Below are positions 56,401 through 64,000 of a stretch of DNA of 64,000 nucleotides, one piece after another. Below the pieces are notes generated by a model that saw nothing but the letters and a program-made list of their open reading frames with translations, had not been told where the DNA came from and did not search any database. How positions within the stretch are numbered: the stretch's first letter is position 1; each line of letters begins with the position of its first letter. The translations under genes were made by a program, and so were the position numbers. The stretch comes from Deltaproteobacteria bacterium (GTDB lineage: Bacteria > Myxococcota_A > Polyangia > Haliangiales > Haliangiaceae), in assembly GCA_021413675.1 (NCBI GenBank), contig JAIOQA010000070.1, positions 22,095 to 86,094 of the forward strand, in the 5' to 3' direction.

Positions 56401-57093
56401 GGCGCCGTCCCGCCGACCGTGACGGTCCCCGCCGGTCAGCTGACCGCCCCGTTCGACTACGTCGACGGCAGCACGGTCACCTCGGCGAGCGTCAAGGCCG
56501 AGCTCGGCGCGGCCGCGTTCACCTCGCCGATCACCGTGGTGGCGCCGCCGATGGGCCACCTCGTGATCAACGAGGTCGACTACAACCAGACCGGCACCGA
56601 CGCGAACTCGTACGTCGAGATCTACAACGCGAGCACCGCCGACATCGCGCTCGCCAACTACGCGGTCGTGCTGATCAACGGCAACGGCAACGCGACCTAC
56701 GCGACCTTCAACCTGTCGACCGCGGGCACCACGCTGGGCGCCGGCAAGTACCTGGTCATCCGCAACGCGACCGTCACGGTGCCGACCGGTACGCTGACGA
56801 TCGACACCACCGGTGACTGGATCCAGAACGGCTCGCCGGACGGCATCGCGCTGATCGACACCAGCAACCACACGCTGGTCGACGCGCTGTCGTACGGCGG
56901 CTCGATCACCGCGGCGATCATCGCGGGCTTCCCGAGCACCGTCGATCTGGTCGAGAAGACCGCGTTCGCGGGCATCGACACCGCCGATGATCTCAACTCG
57001 CTGGCCCGCACGCCGAACGGCAAGGACAGCGACGACGCGTCGATGGACTGGCACGTGACGTCGACCAAGACGCCGGGCGCCGCCAACCCGTAA
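53440..57093 (+). CDS. Amidohydrolase lipoprotein with TSP3 repeats and lamin-tail domain
   Basis: A 1217-residue mosaic lipoprotein (lipobox LAAC, Cys19; then Asp/Ala-rich spacer). The amidohydrolase domain (about 75-460) has metal ligands His131 and His133 (NTHDHI), [13 protein letters not shown] and GTDW, the ATZ/TRZ-guanine deaminase-like set. Two thrombospondin-3-type Ca repeats (about 525-630: [16 protein letters not shown] and [16 protein letters not shown]) follow. Then come an OB-like domain ([19 protein letters not shown]), two Ig-like segments and a C-terminal lamin-tail domain ([14 protein letters not shown] onward). It is probably secreted or surface-displayed. Substrate unknown; the metal-site pattern makes catalysis likely. 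Confidence 0.85.
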   Translation: MSSRFRFMSVVAAVALAACGNSPSNTPDAKDTIDAASIDAAIDAPPGTPDASPDAGFDAMPAPAICTVTAGDATKLITGTVLTPAGVLANGQVAINASGVITCVGTSCPSPTATRIDCPMGVISPGLINTHDHITYTQNSPYTDTGERYEQRHDWRRGQRGHTKLTTPGSATADQIRWGELRFLFGGATSIVGSGGQAGLLRNLDQAANEEGLGQPAVKFQTFPLDDSGGAQLTGNCNYGAAPDTEASIASLEAYEPHVAEGIDGTARNEFTCVSDPTFDTTAPGLSTDLVKPQTAIIHGVGLKPYDYGVMAIDGTALIWSPRSNITLYGDTAGAPIASRLGVQIALGTDWTATGSINLLRELNCADFVNKTYWNNYFSDQQLWQMVTENAASVTATDDVIGTVAVGKVADLSIFDGRFNTSYRAVLNAEPKDVVLVMRGGKPLYGEDTTIAALATGCDAVDVCGNAKQVCLMSEIGKTYAQLQTAVGTDYAAFFCGTPTNEPSCVAKRPAAVNNSTIYTGVASSGDMDGDGIADASDNCPDVFNPIRPLDNGVQADADSDNVGDACDVCPVNANTTTCATIDPNDRDADGVTNALDNCPDIANPQQEDGDHDSKGDVCDACPAIANPGGQGCPVSIYSIKNGTTTVGSVVHVTNAIVTGKGSNGFFVQVKPTLTNGMADPAYMGPDNSGLFVFTTAASPFLTSVAVGNRVDIDASVALFNGQIELATISAVTITSAAAEAAPDPITVTAAEATTGGTRAAKLESVLVKTGAVTITAVDAVNNEVTANDGAAAIAVDDFLYLPAPLPSVGTAFGSITGVLTLRGSVSKIEPRAAADYGPASLAISAFGPAKTFVDVGAVMVPTRPTQLTVTLNQPAPSDTTVAITSSDNAVARAIGDSVTVLAGQTTAVVQVSSTAKGTATLTATLGISLTSSVQALDGTEVPVLIGLTPTTATVAPGGTQTFTVGLDIPAPTGGTAVTLTLTPANAGAVPPTVTVPAGQLTAPFDYVDGSTVTSASVKAELGAAAFTSPITVVAPPMGHLVINEVDYNQTGTDANSYVEIYNASTADIALANYAVVLINGNGNATYATFNLSTAGTTLGAGKYLVIRNATVTVPTGTLTIDTTGDWIQNGSPDGIALIDTSNHTLVDALSYGGSITAAIIAGFPSTVDLVEKTAFAGIDTADDLNSLARTPNGKDSDDASMDWHVTSTKTPGAANP

Positions 57094-57118
57094 CCCACGG
57101 GCGCAGCGACGGAACCTG

Positions 57119-57146
57119 ACGGGCTCGCCGGCGACGGCGGGCCCGT
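57119..57146. terminator. Terminator hairpin between convergent genes
   Basis: An 11-bp stem (57119-57129 with 57136-57146, one G-U wobble), 6-base loop. It lies between the stop codons of the amidohydrolase lipoprotein (+) and the CheA-like gene (-). T-tract weak, so Rho may be needed. Confidence 0.5.
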
Positions 57147-57181
57147 TCGCGTTCCGGAGACCCGCGAGCGCTCCGCGCGGC

Positions 57182-59233
57182 TCAGGATCCGATCGCGCGC
57201 AGGTCGGGCGCCGACGTGCGCGCGGCGGGGACCGCCGGCGGCACCAGCGGCAACCGCAGCGCGAGCGTCGTGCCGCGGCCGCGGTGCGACGACAGGGTCG
57301 CGCTGCCGCCGCCGCTCTCGGCGAGCGCCCGGATCGCGTCCATACCGACGCCGCGGCCCGACACGTCGCTGACGCGCGAGGCGGTCGAGAGCCCGGGATG
57401 GAAGACCAGCTCGTGGAGCGCGTGCTCGTCGAGGAGATCGGTCGCGGCGATCAGCCCGCGCTCGATCGCGCGGGTGCGGACCCGCTCGAGGTCGACGCCA
57501 GCGCCGTCGTCGATGAGATCGAGCTGGACGCCGATATCGTCGATCGCGACGGCGATCGCGAGCGTGCCGGTCGCGCGCTTGCCGGCCGCGACCCGCGCCT
57601 CCGGCGGCTCGATGCCGTGATCGAGCGCGTTGCGGATCGCGTGGACCAGCACGTCGGCGACCCGCTGGTAGATCGCCTCGGGCACGATCGCCGCGAAGGC
57701 CTGGATCTCGACGTCGACGCTCTTGCCGAGCTCGGCCGCGAGCGTCGTCGCCTGCTGCCGCACGCGCCGGAACAGATCGTCGAGGGGGACCCAGGTCAGG
57801 CGGGCCGCGGTGGCGCGCAGCGTGGCGGCGACCGCCGTCAGCCGCGCCTCGGCCGCGGGTCGTTCGGCGGCGAGCTCGGTGGCGACCGCGGTGATCACGT
57901 CGAGCGACTCGCCGACCACGCGCTGCGCGGCGGTCAGCACGCAGCGCGGCCCGAGCGCCGCGGGCGTCGGCGCCAGCATGCGCGGGAGATCGTCGATCAG
58001 CTCGGCGAGCGCGGCGGCGTCGCCGAGGCGGTGCGCGGCGCTCGCGACCACGGCGAGGTGGTGGCGGGGCGCGACCTCGCGGATGCCCGAGACCGAGCCG
58101 CGGCGGACCGCGCCGAGGTCGAGGACGATCTCGGCGGCGCGATCGTGGGCGCGCAGCTCGCGATAGACGTCGCGGTAGAGCTCGAACAGCTCGTGCAGCG
58201 CGGCCATCGCCTGCTCGAGCTCGGCGAGCAGGCGGCGCTCGGGCCGGCGGGTCGCGCGCAGGAGCGCGGTGATCCCGACCACGGCGGCGAGCCGCGCGTC
58301 GGGGCCGCGCATGTGGAACGCCGCGACCGTGTCGCGCAGCTGGTCGAGCGCGCGCGCGAACACCGCGCCGAGCTCGAGGTCGCGGGGCCGCGACTGCCAG
58401 GCGGTCAGCGCGGCCTCGGCCCGCATGATCAGCGGCCGGTAGCCGCCGTAGAGCGCGGCCATCGCGTCGATCGCGGTGTCGTGCGGCGCGTCGTGCAGCA
58501 CCTGCTGCCCGAGCACGCCGAGGAGCCGGCGCGTGGTCGCGAGCTCCTCGGTGGTCGCGCGGCGATCGGGGGCGCGCAGCGTGTCGAGCACGTCCTCGAG
58601 CTGGTGCGCGAGCGCGGCGATCGAGCCGAGGCCGGCCGCGCGCGCCGCGCCCTTGAGCGTGTGGATCGCGCGGAACATCCGCGCCACCGCCCCGCGCGCG
58701 TCGCGATCGCGCTCGAGCGTGACGAGCTCGGCGCCGCAGTCCTCGAGGAGCGCCTGGGTCTCGCTGAAGAACTGCTCCACGCCGACGGTGCTCGCGGCCT
58801 CGCTGGCCGCGGGCCGGGCCGCGGTCGCCGCGCCGGGCCGGACGAACACCACCACCGCGCTGGTCAGCCCGGCGGCGTCGTAGATCGCGCCGTAGTCGAG
58901 CTCGAGCGCGCCGCGCCCGAGCGCCGCGGGCAGGTGCCGCGGCGGATCGCCCAGCGTCAGCGTGAACAGCTCGCGGTCGACGCCGATCGCGCACGCGAGC
59001 CACAGCGCCAGGATGCCGGCGCCGTCGCTGGTGTCGTCGAGCGCGAGCACCTGGTGGAGCGCGCGGCCCGGGACCCGGTCGAGCGCGAGCGGCGAGGTCG
59101 GGCCGCCAAACGCGTCGGCGATCTGGCCCTCACCGTCGACGATCAGCACCGCGCCCGGGAACGCCGCGACCACCGCGCCCATCACCTCGGGCGGCGCGGA
59201 CAGCGCGCGCAGGATCGGCATGCGCCGCGTCAC
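57182..59233 (-). CDS. CheA-like histidine kinase with Hpt domain, no CheW domain
   Basis: A 683-residue kinase. The N-terminal PAS-like region (about 15-130) precedes the Hpt domain with His191 in AIHTLKGAARAAG. A long helical region (about 225-480) is followed by HATPase motifs: HAIRNALDHGIE (N box), DDGAGVD and SGRGVGMDAI, in CheA order with the P4-type ATP lid. It ends soon after the G2 region, so the CheW-like P5 domain is missing and receptor arrays are unlikely to be used. GTG 59233 or ATG 59221 are candidate starts. Its response-regulator partner is likely the CheY encoded at the other end of the operon. Confidence 0.85.
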   Translation of the reverse strand: MTRRMPILRALSAPPEVMGAVVAAFPGAVLIVDGEGQIADAFGGPTSPLALDRVPGRALHQVLALDDTSDGAGILALWLACAIGVDRELFTLTLGDPPRHLPAALGRGALELDYGAIYDAAGLTSAVVVFVRPGAATAARPAASEAASTVGVEQFFSETQALLEDCGAELVTLERDRDARGAVARMFRAIHTLKGAARAAGLGSIAALAHQLEDVLDTLRAPDRRATTEELATTRRLLGVLGQQVLHDAPHDTAIDAMAALYGGYRPLIMRAEAALTAWQSRPRDLELGAVFARALDQLRDTVAAFHMRGPDARLAAVVGITALLRATRRPERRLLAELEQAMAALHELFELYRDVYRELRAHDRAAEIVLDLGAVRRGSVSGIREVAPRHHLAVVASAAHRLGDAAALAELIDDLPRMLAPTPAALGPRCVLTAAQRVVGESLDVITAVATELAAERPAAEARLTAVAATLRATAARLTWVPLDDLFRRVRQQATTLAAELGKSVDVEIQAFAAIVPEAIYQRVADVLVHAIRNALDHGIEPPEARVAAGKRATGTLAIAVAIDDIGVQLDLIDDGAGVDLERVRTRAIERGLIAATDLLDEHALHELVFHPGLSTASRVSDVSGRGVGMDAIRALAESGGGSATLSSHRGRGTTLALRLPLVPPAVPAARTSAPDLRAIGS

Positions 59234-59258
59234 GGCACCGCGCCCCGGATCTGCGCGC

Positions 59259-60872
59259 TCATCGCGTCACCCGCAGGACCTCGCGCACCGAGGTCTGCTT
59301 GAGCAGCATCAGCCGCAGCGCCGCGAACCGCAGATCGCGCCAGCCGGTGGCCGCGATCTGCGCGCGCAGCGCCTCGGTGCCCGCGCCCCGCGCGATCAGC
59401 GCGCGCACGCCATCGTCGACCTCGAGCAGCTCGCGGATCGCGATCCGGCCGCGGTAGCCGCTGCGGGCGCAGGCGCTGCAGCCGGTGCCGCGCGCCAGCT
59501 CGACCTCCGGCGGCAGCGTCGGCAGCCCCAGCGCGGCCAGCTCGTCCGGCGTCGGCGCGTAGGTCACGGCGCAATCGGAGCAGATCTGGCGCACCAGCCG
59601 CTGCGCGACCACGCCGATCAGGCTCGGCGCGACCAGGTGCGGCGCGACGCCCATCTCGGCCAGCCGCGTGACCGCGCCGATCGCGTCGTTGGTGTGCAAG
59701 GACGCGAGCACCAGGTGCCCGGTCAGCGCGGCCTCGGCGGCGATGACGCCGGTCTCGTGATCGCGGATCTCGCCGACCAGGACGACGTCGGGGTCCTGGC
59801 GCAGGATCGAGCGCAGCGCCGACGCGAAGGTCAGGCCGCGCTTCGGGTTGACGTGCACCTGGTTGATACCCGGCAGCTGGTACTCGATCGGATCCTCGAC
59901 GGTGACGATGTTGCGCTCGGGGCTGCGCACCGCGTTGAGCGCGGCGTAGAGCGTCGTCGACTTGCCGCTGCCGGTGGGCCCGGTGACCAGCACCAGGCCG
60001 TAGGGCGCGTGGACCATGCGCTCGAACTGCACGCGCTGCGCCGGATCGAACCCGATCGCCTCGAGCGGCAGCGCCGCCTTGCGGTTGTCGAGCACGCGGC
60101 ACACGACCTTCTCGCCCCAGTAGGTCGGCAGCACCGAGACCCGCAGATCGATCTCGCCGCCGTTGGTCCGCAGCTTGATGCGACCGTCTTGCGGCACGTG
60201 GCGCACGGAGATGTCGAGCTGCGCCAGCACCTTGATGCGCGACACCAGCGCGGCGTGCAGCTCCATCGGCCGCTGCTCGACCACGCGGAGCGCGCCGTCG
60301 ACGCGGTAGCGCACCACCGCGGCGTGCTCGGTGGCCTCGACGTGGATGTCGCTGGCCCGCTGCGCGAGCGCGCCGGCGATGATCGCGTTGACGACGTGGG
60401 TCGCCTCGGCCAGGGCCTCCTGCGAGACGTCCTCGCCGTCCTCGACCTGGGCGGCGCGCCGCGGGGCGTAGAGCCGGCGCAGCGCGCGATCGATCTCGGG
60501 CACGGTCGCGACCACCACGGTCAGCGCGCGCTTGAGCTCGCGCGCCAGCCAGTCCATCACCTCGATCTGCGTCGGATCCGCGGTCGCGATCGAGACCTCG
60601 TCGGCGGTCGCGAACACCGGCACGATGCGGTGCTTCTCGGCCAGCGCCTTGGGCACCAGCGCCACCAGCTCGGGGTTCAGCTCGACCGCGTCGAGCTCGA
60701 CCCGCGCCAGCCGGAACTGCGCGGCGACGACATCGGCCAGCTCCTCGACGGTCGCGAAGCCCGCGGCGCCCAGCACCTGCGCGCCGAGCTTGCGGGTCCG
60801 GATCAGCTCGAGCGCGAGCGCCGCGCGCGCCACCGGCGTGCGGGCCGCGGCCGATTGCGCCGGCGCGATCAC
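59259..60872 (-). CDS. GspE/PilB-family secretion ATPase
   Basis: A 537-residue AAA-like hexameric ATPase. The N-terminal MshEN-type domain (about 20-140) precedes RASDIHVEATEHA (Asp box), Walker A GPTGSGKST (298-306), VEDPIEYQLPGINQ, Walker B LVGEIRDHET and HLVLASLHTND. Near the end CSDC and CSAC form the zinc site. Such ATPases drive type IV pilus assembly or type II secretion; no other pilus or secretion genes are near. The GTG start at 60872 overlaps the zinc-ribbon gene stop (GTGA) and has GGAGG 6 bases upstream. Confidence 0.92.
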   Translation of the reverse strand: MIAPAQSAAARTPVARAALALELIRTRKLGAQVLGAAGFATVEELADVVAAQFRLARVELDAVELNPELVALVPKALAEKHRIVPVFATADEVSIATADPTQIEVMDWLARELKRALTVVVATVPEIDRALRRLYAPRRAAQVEDGEDVSQEALAEATHVVNAIIAGALAQRASDIHVEATEHAAVVRYRVDGALRVVEQRPMELHAALVSRIKVLAQLDISVRHVPQDGRIKLRTNGGEIDLRVSVLPTYWGEKVVCRVLDNRKAALPLEAIGFDPAQRVQFERMVHAPYGLVLVTGPTGSGKSTTLYAALNAVRSPERNIVTVEDPIEYQLPGINQVHVNPKRGLTFASALRSILRQDPDVVLVGEIRDHETGVIAAEAALTGHLVLASLHTNDAIGAVTRLAEMGVAPHLVAPSLIGVVAQRLVRQICSDCAVTYAPTPDELAALGLPTLPPEVELARGTGCSACARSGYRGRIAIRELLEVDDGVRALIARGAGTEALRAQIAATGWRDLRFAALRLMLLKQTSVREVLRVTR

Positions 60873-61183
60873 GCGGCGCCTCCGGTGAAGAAGCGATCGA
60901 GATCGTCCTGCGTGATCACGCCGTCGGGCAGCGCCGCCGGACGGATCACCGGCGCGAGCTCGGCGAGCAGCGCGCGCACCGCGTCGGGCGCGAGCATCGC
61001 GACGCCGCCCGGCGCCGCGACCACCGCCGCCTGGCTGAGCGTGTCGCCACACCCGCCGCAGAAGCGATCGTCGCCGGTGTTGACGAACGCGCAGCTCGGG
61101 CAGGCGTGCTCGAGGCTCGCGCCGCAGCCGCCACAGAAGTGACGACCCTCGCGGTTGGCGCGTCCGCAGCCGCCACAGATCAT
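60869..61183 (-). CDS. Double zinc-ribbon small protein
   Basis: A 104-residue protein with four Cys pairs: ICGGCGRAN, FCGGCGAS, CPSCAFVN and FCGGCGDT. The first ends and second begins a two-zinc ribbon as in DZR proteins. The C-terminal half is helical (LAPDAVRALLAELAPVIRPA). It could be an adaptor for the CheY protein or the ATPase. ATG at 61183 overlaps the CheY stop (ATGA). Confidence 0.85.
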   Translation of the reverse strand: MICGGCGRANREGRHFCGGCGASLEHACPSCAFVNTGDDRFCGGCGDTLSQAAVVAAPGGVAMLAPDAVRALLAELAPVIRPAALPDGVITQDDLDRFFTGGAA

Positions 61184-61551
61184 GGCGTGCCCCGGTTGAG
61201 GACGTGGCGGAACACCGCGATCGCGCGGTCGGGCTGGAACGGCTTCAGCAGGTAGTGGCGCACGCCGGCCTTCTGGCAGGCCACGACCTTGTCGCGGGTC
61301 GTCATCGACGTGCACATCACGACCACCGCCTCGGGGTGGCGCTCGAGCAGCTCGGCCGCGGCCGCCAGCCCGTCCTTCCCGGGCATCACGATGTCGAGCG
61401 TGATCAGGTCGGGTCGGTGTTGCTCGTAAAGGCGCGTCACCTCGTCGCCCGTACCGGCCTCGCCGACGACCTCGCAGCCCGCCTGCGCGAGGAGCTTTCG
61501 CAACTGCACTCGCATGATCGGCGAGTCATCCACCACGATCGCTCTGGCCAT
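61180..61551 (-). CDS. CheY-like single-domain response regulator
   Basis: A 123-residue receiver domain: Asp8-Asp9 (VVDDSPIMR), phospho-acceptor Asp53 (TLDIVMPG), Ser in VMCTSM and Lys in YLLKPF. No output domain. ATG 61551 is chosen because AGGAGG lies 6 bases upstream. First gene of the four-gene operon; probably phosphorylated by the CheA-like kinase. Confidence 0.93.
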   Translation of the reverse strand: MARAIVVDDSPIMRVQLRKLLAQAGCEVVGEAGTGDEVTRLYEQHRPDLITLDIVMPGKDGLAAAAELLERHPEAVVVMCTSMTTRDKVVACQKAGVRHYLLKPFQPDRAIAVFRHVLNRGTP

Positions 61552-61782
61552 CGGCGCCTCCTGCACCACTGGGGGTCGACCGGATTCGAGAGGTGTTTAT
61601 CGACCCCCCCGAGTGATCGCGGACCCGCCGATCCCCCGGTTGCGAGGTGGCTTACAGCCGCTACATCCCCGAGGCGGAATACGTCTGGATAGGTCGTCGG
61701 GAGGCACACACGGCGCGCCGGCGAATCCCGCGTTCACCCGAGACAGCCGCGATTTGGTCTCTATGATCGAGGTTGGGGGTCC

Positions 61783-64000
61783 ATGCGCGAAGCGCTGTAC
61801 GGCAATGCTCGCTTCCGGGTCACCCGCCAGCTCGGCGGCGGGGCCGTCGGCATGGTCTACGAGGCGACCGACCGCGAGCGCAACGTACAGGTCGCGCTCA
61901 AGGTCCTGTCCTCGATGAGCGCGGAGACGCTCACCCGGTTCAAGCGCGAGTTCCGCGCGCTCCAGGAGCTGCGCCACCCCAACCTGATCGAGCTCGGCGA
62001 GCTGTTCGAGGAGGCCGGCCAGTGGTTCTACTCGATGGAGCTGGTCGACGGCGTCGACTTCCTCGCCCACTGCGGCGTCCAGGTCGCGACCCTGCCGTCG
62101 TCGGTGCGCATCACCGGGGCGCGGGCCCGCGCGGGCGCGCTGCGCGAGCCGGCCGCGCCGCGCGAGGTGCCGGCGCGCGCGATGCCGTGCGACGAGGACC
62201 GGCTGCGCGAGGTCCTCAGCCAGCTCGCGGCCGCGCTCGGCGAGCTGCACGAGGCCGGGTTCGTGCACCGCGACGTGAAGCCGTCGAACGTGCTGGTCGC
62301 CGACGGCCCGCGCGTGGTGCTGCTCGATCTCGGCCTGGTCGCTGACGCGATCAACCCGCGGCGCTCGCTCGATCTCGACACGATCGTGGGCACGCCGCTG
62401 TACATGGCGCCCGAGCAGGCCCTCGGCCGGTCGTGCACCGCGGCGGCGGACTGGTACAGCCTCGGCGTCATGCTCTACGAGGCGCTGACCGGCATCGCGC
62501 CGTTCGAGGGCACGGCGCTCGAGATGATCCTGCGCAAGCAGCAGACCGAGCCGCCGCCGCCGTCGGCGATCGCGACCGGCGTGCCGCGCGACCTCGATCG
62601 CCTGTGCGCCGCGCTGCTCGCGACCACGCCCGAGGACCGGCCCAGCGAGCCCGAGATCCTGCGGGCCCTGCGCGCCCCCGGCCACGAGCGCGGCTCGATC
62701 CCGCGCACCCGGCCGCAGACCTCGGCTGACGACACCGCGTTCGTCGGCCGCGAGCACGAGCTGGGCGCGCTCGCCGATGCGTTCACGACGGCGCGCGCGC
62801 GCGGCCCGGTCACGGTGCGCCTGCGCGGCGACTCCGGCGTCGGCAAGTCGGCGCTGGTCCGCACGTTCCTGCGCACGATCGCGGGGACCGCCGACGTGCT
62901 CGTGCTCGAGGGCCGGTGCTACGAGCGCGAGTCGGTGCCGTTCAAGGCCTTCGACGGCATCGTCGACTCCCTCGCCCGCCACCTGCGCGCGCAGCCCGCG
63001 GGCGCGCTGTCGCGGCTGTTGCCGCGGAACGCCGATCTGCTCGCGCAGACCTTCCCGATCCTGCAGGGCCTGCCCGAGATGCTGCCGCGGCTCCTGTCGC
63101 GCACCCAGGATCAGCAGCAGCAGCGCGGCCTGGTGTTCGGCGCGATCCGCGAGCTGTTGCAGAACCTCGCCAGTGGCGCGGCGCTGGTGCTGGTCATCGA
63201 CGACGTGCAGTGGGCCGACGCCGACTCGGCGGTGCTCTTGCGCCACCTGCTGCAGCCGCCCGACGCGCCGCCGCTCCTGTTGATCGTCATCGATCGCGCC
63301 GGCACCGACGAGGTCTTCGAGCTGCCGCCGACCGAGGTCCGCGAGATCGCGCTGACCGGGCTGCCTTCGGCGGCGGCGGCCGCGCTGGCGCAGCGGCTCC
63401 TGTCCCCGAGCGGCCACGGCGATCTGGCGCTCGCCGAGGAGATCGCGCGCGAGACCGGCGGGCACCCGCTGTACATCGACGAGCTGGTCGGGCACGTCGC
63501 GTCGCACGGCGCGGCCAACGTGCGCCGCGGCCTGCGCATGCGCGACGTGATCTGGAGCCGCGTGCGCGTGATCCCGGCGACGCAGTTCGCGGCGCTGCGG
63601 GTGCTGTGCGTCGCCGAGAGCCCGCTGCCACCCGAGGTCGTGCGCATCGCCGCCGGCACCGGCGAGCGCGCGTTCGAGCGGGACGTCGCGGCGCTGCGCG
63701 CGTCGAACCTGGTGCGCGCCAGCCGCGATCGGCTCGAGCCCTACCACGATCAGGTCCGCCACACCGTCAACGCCAACCTCGACGCCGATAGCATGATCGA
63801 CGCGAACCGCCGGCTCGCGATGGCGCTCGAGGCCTCGGGCGAGTCGCGACAGCGGCCGGAGCTGCTGGTCCAGCCCTACCTCGCGACCGGGCTGCACGCG
63901 CGCGCCGCGCACTACGCCGCCGAGGCCGGCCGCCGGGCCGCCGCCGCGTTCGCGTTCGATCGCGCGAACGAGCTGTTCGCGCAGGCGCTCGAGCTCGGCG
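61783..64000 (+). CDS. PknK-like Ser/Thr kinase with AAA/STAND ATPase, 3' partial
   Basis: At least 739 residues; the gene runs off the right edge. An N-terminal kinase (about 8-295) has Lys40 (VALKVLSS), HRDVKPSNV and MAPEQALG, but DLG replaces DFG. Residues about 300-560 are an ATPase with Walker A GDSGVGKSAL, and VLVIDDVQWADAD as Walker B. The remainder has helical TPR-like sequence (LHARAAHYAAEAGRRAAAAF). The architecture is that of the PknK/STAND group that integrates signals into kinase output. The ATG at 61783 follows TATGAT (61762-61767) by 15 bases. Confidence 0.85.
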   Translation, partial: MREALYGNARFRVTRQLGGGAVGMVYEATDRERNVQVALKVLSSMSAETLTRFKREFRALQELRHPNLIELGELFEEAGQWFYSMELVDGVDFLAHCGVQVATLPSSVRITGARARAGALREPAAPREVPARAMPCDEDRLREVLSQLAAALGELHEAGFVHRDVKPSNVLVADGPRVVLLDLGLVADAINPRRSLDLDTIVGTPLYMAPEQALGRSCTAAADWYSLGVMLYEALTGIAPFEGTALEMILRKQQTEPPPPSAIATGVPRDLDRLCAALLATTPEDRPSEPEILRALRAPGHERGSIPRTRPQTSADDTAFVGREHELGALADAFTTARARGPVTVRLRGDSGVGKSALVRTFLRTIAGTADVLVLEGRCYERESVPFKAFDGIVDSLARHLRAQPAGALSRLLPRNADLLAQTFPILQGLPEMLPRLLSRTQDQQQQRGLVFGAIRELLQNLASGAALVLVIDDVQWADADSAVLLRHLLQPPDAPPLLLIVIDRAGTDEVFELPPTEVREIALTGLPSAAAAALAQRLLSPSGHGDLALAEEIARETGGHPLYIDELVGHVASHGAANVRRGLRMRDVIWSRVRVIPATQFAALRVLCVAESPLPPEVVRIAAGTGERAFERDVAALRASNLVRASRDRLEPYHDQVRHTVNANLDADSMIDANRRLAMALEASGESRQRPELLVQPYLATGLHARAAHYAAEAGRRAAAAFAFDRANELFAQALELG

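Noticed and set aside
53464..57054. Very long minus-strand open frame (1196 codons) opposite the amidohydrolase lipoprotein
   Set aside because: Mirror of the real gene: its residues are the Arg/Asp/Val-rich pattern produced by the antisense of GC-rich codons, it has no signal peptide, start signal or family motif, and the plus strand has clear domains.
57182..61551. A type IV pilus or type II secretion gene cluster
   Set aside because: Only the GspE/PilB ATPase is present; no pilin, PilC/GspF, secretin or peptidase gene is visible.
61597..63912. Minus-strand open frame (771 codons) opposite the PknK-like gene
   Set aside because: Antisense shadow; the plus strand carries kinase and ATPase motifs in order.

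Overview
The window is about 75% GC, with codon use dominated by G/C-ending codons. It encodes many short lipoproteins (lipobox LAAC or LAGC type), five Hanks-type Ser/Thr protein kinases, an ECF sigma factor, an FHA regulator and chemotaxis-type signalling proteins. Secreted proteins carry thrombospondin-3, PPC, lamin-tail, BNR and dockerin-like modules. This fits a Myxococcota genome, perhaps the Haliangium/Kofleriaceae side; the assignment is inference from gene content. No rRNA, tRNA, CRISPR array, transposase or prophage was recognised. About 55 protein genes are called. Many abut or overlap by 4 bases (GTGA or ATGA), which suggests widespread translational coupling. Another group has a TANNNT box 5-9 bases before the start codon and no Shine-Dalgarno sequence, which suggests leaderless mRNAs.

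Layout. 1-13059: the end of a PaaK/CapK-like adenylate-forming enzyme, a small GG-leader RiPP precursor, a membrane Ser/Thr kinase, three tandem paralogous Cys-rich lipoproteins, exported proteins, a BNR-propeller/dockerin-like protein coupled to a lipoprotein, and a two-gene unit of a soluble MCP-like protein plus an ODP-type di-iron protein. 13060-25157: an M4 metalloprotease with PPC domains and a strong terminator, a PLD-family lipoprotein, an arylamine N-acetyltransferase, a VOC protein, a CASTOR/POLLUX-type ion channel, envelope lipoproteins, a serine hydrolase and a NarL-type two-component pair. 25158-39242: a polyhydroxyalkanoate (PHA) region. 39243-49930: a metal-binding-type micro-lipoprotein, an ALDH7 dehydrogenase, an FHA/kinase operon, an ArsR-SRPBCC-VOC operon and assorted exported proteins. 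50069-64000: a Rieske oxygenase, an ECF sigma factor and convergent kinase, a large amidohydrolase/TSP3/lamin-tail lipoprotein, a CheY - zinc ribbon - GspE ATPase - CheA-like operon, and the start of a PknK-like kinase-ATPase.

The most coherent and possibly undescribed system is the PHA region. On the minus strand, six genes run from 33874 to 26455 with overlaps or gaps under 30 bases: a Cys-rich lipoprotein, a lipoprotein alpha/beta-hydrolase fused to a C-terminal outer-membrane barrel, a second lipoprotein related to the first, a miniature PhaE-like protein, an acyl-CoA ligase and a class III PhaC. Divergently lie phaR and, further on, a phasin, a second PhaC and an SDR reductase. The divergent phaR promoter and the phasin promoter share an identical TTGCACCGCAA element 9 bp upstream of TTGACA-N17-(T/C)AGGGT. 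A third TTGC-N3-GCAA element lies upstream of the divergent SSS symporter. I infer a regulon linking ester hydrolysis at the cell surface, uptake of the released acids, CoA activation and storage as PHA.
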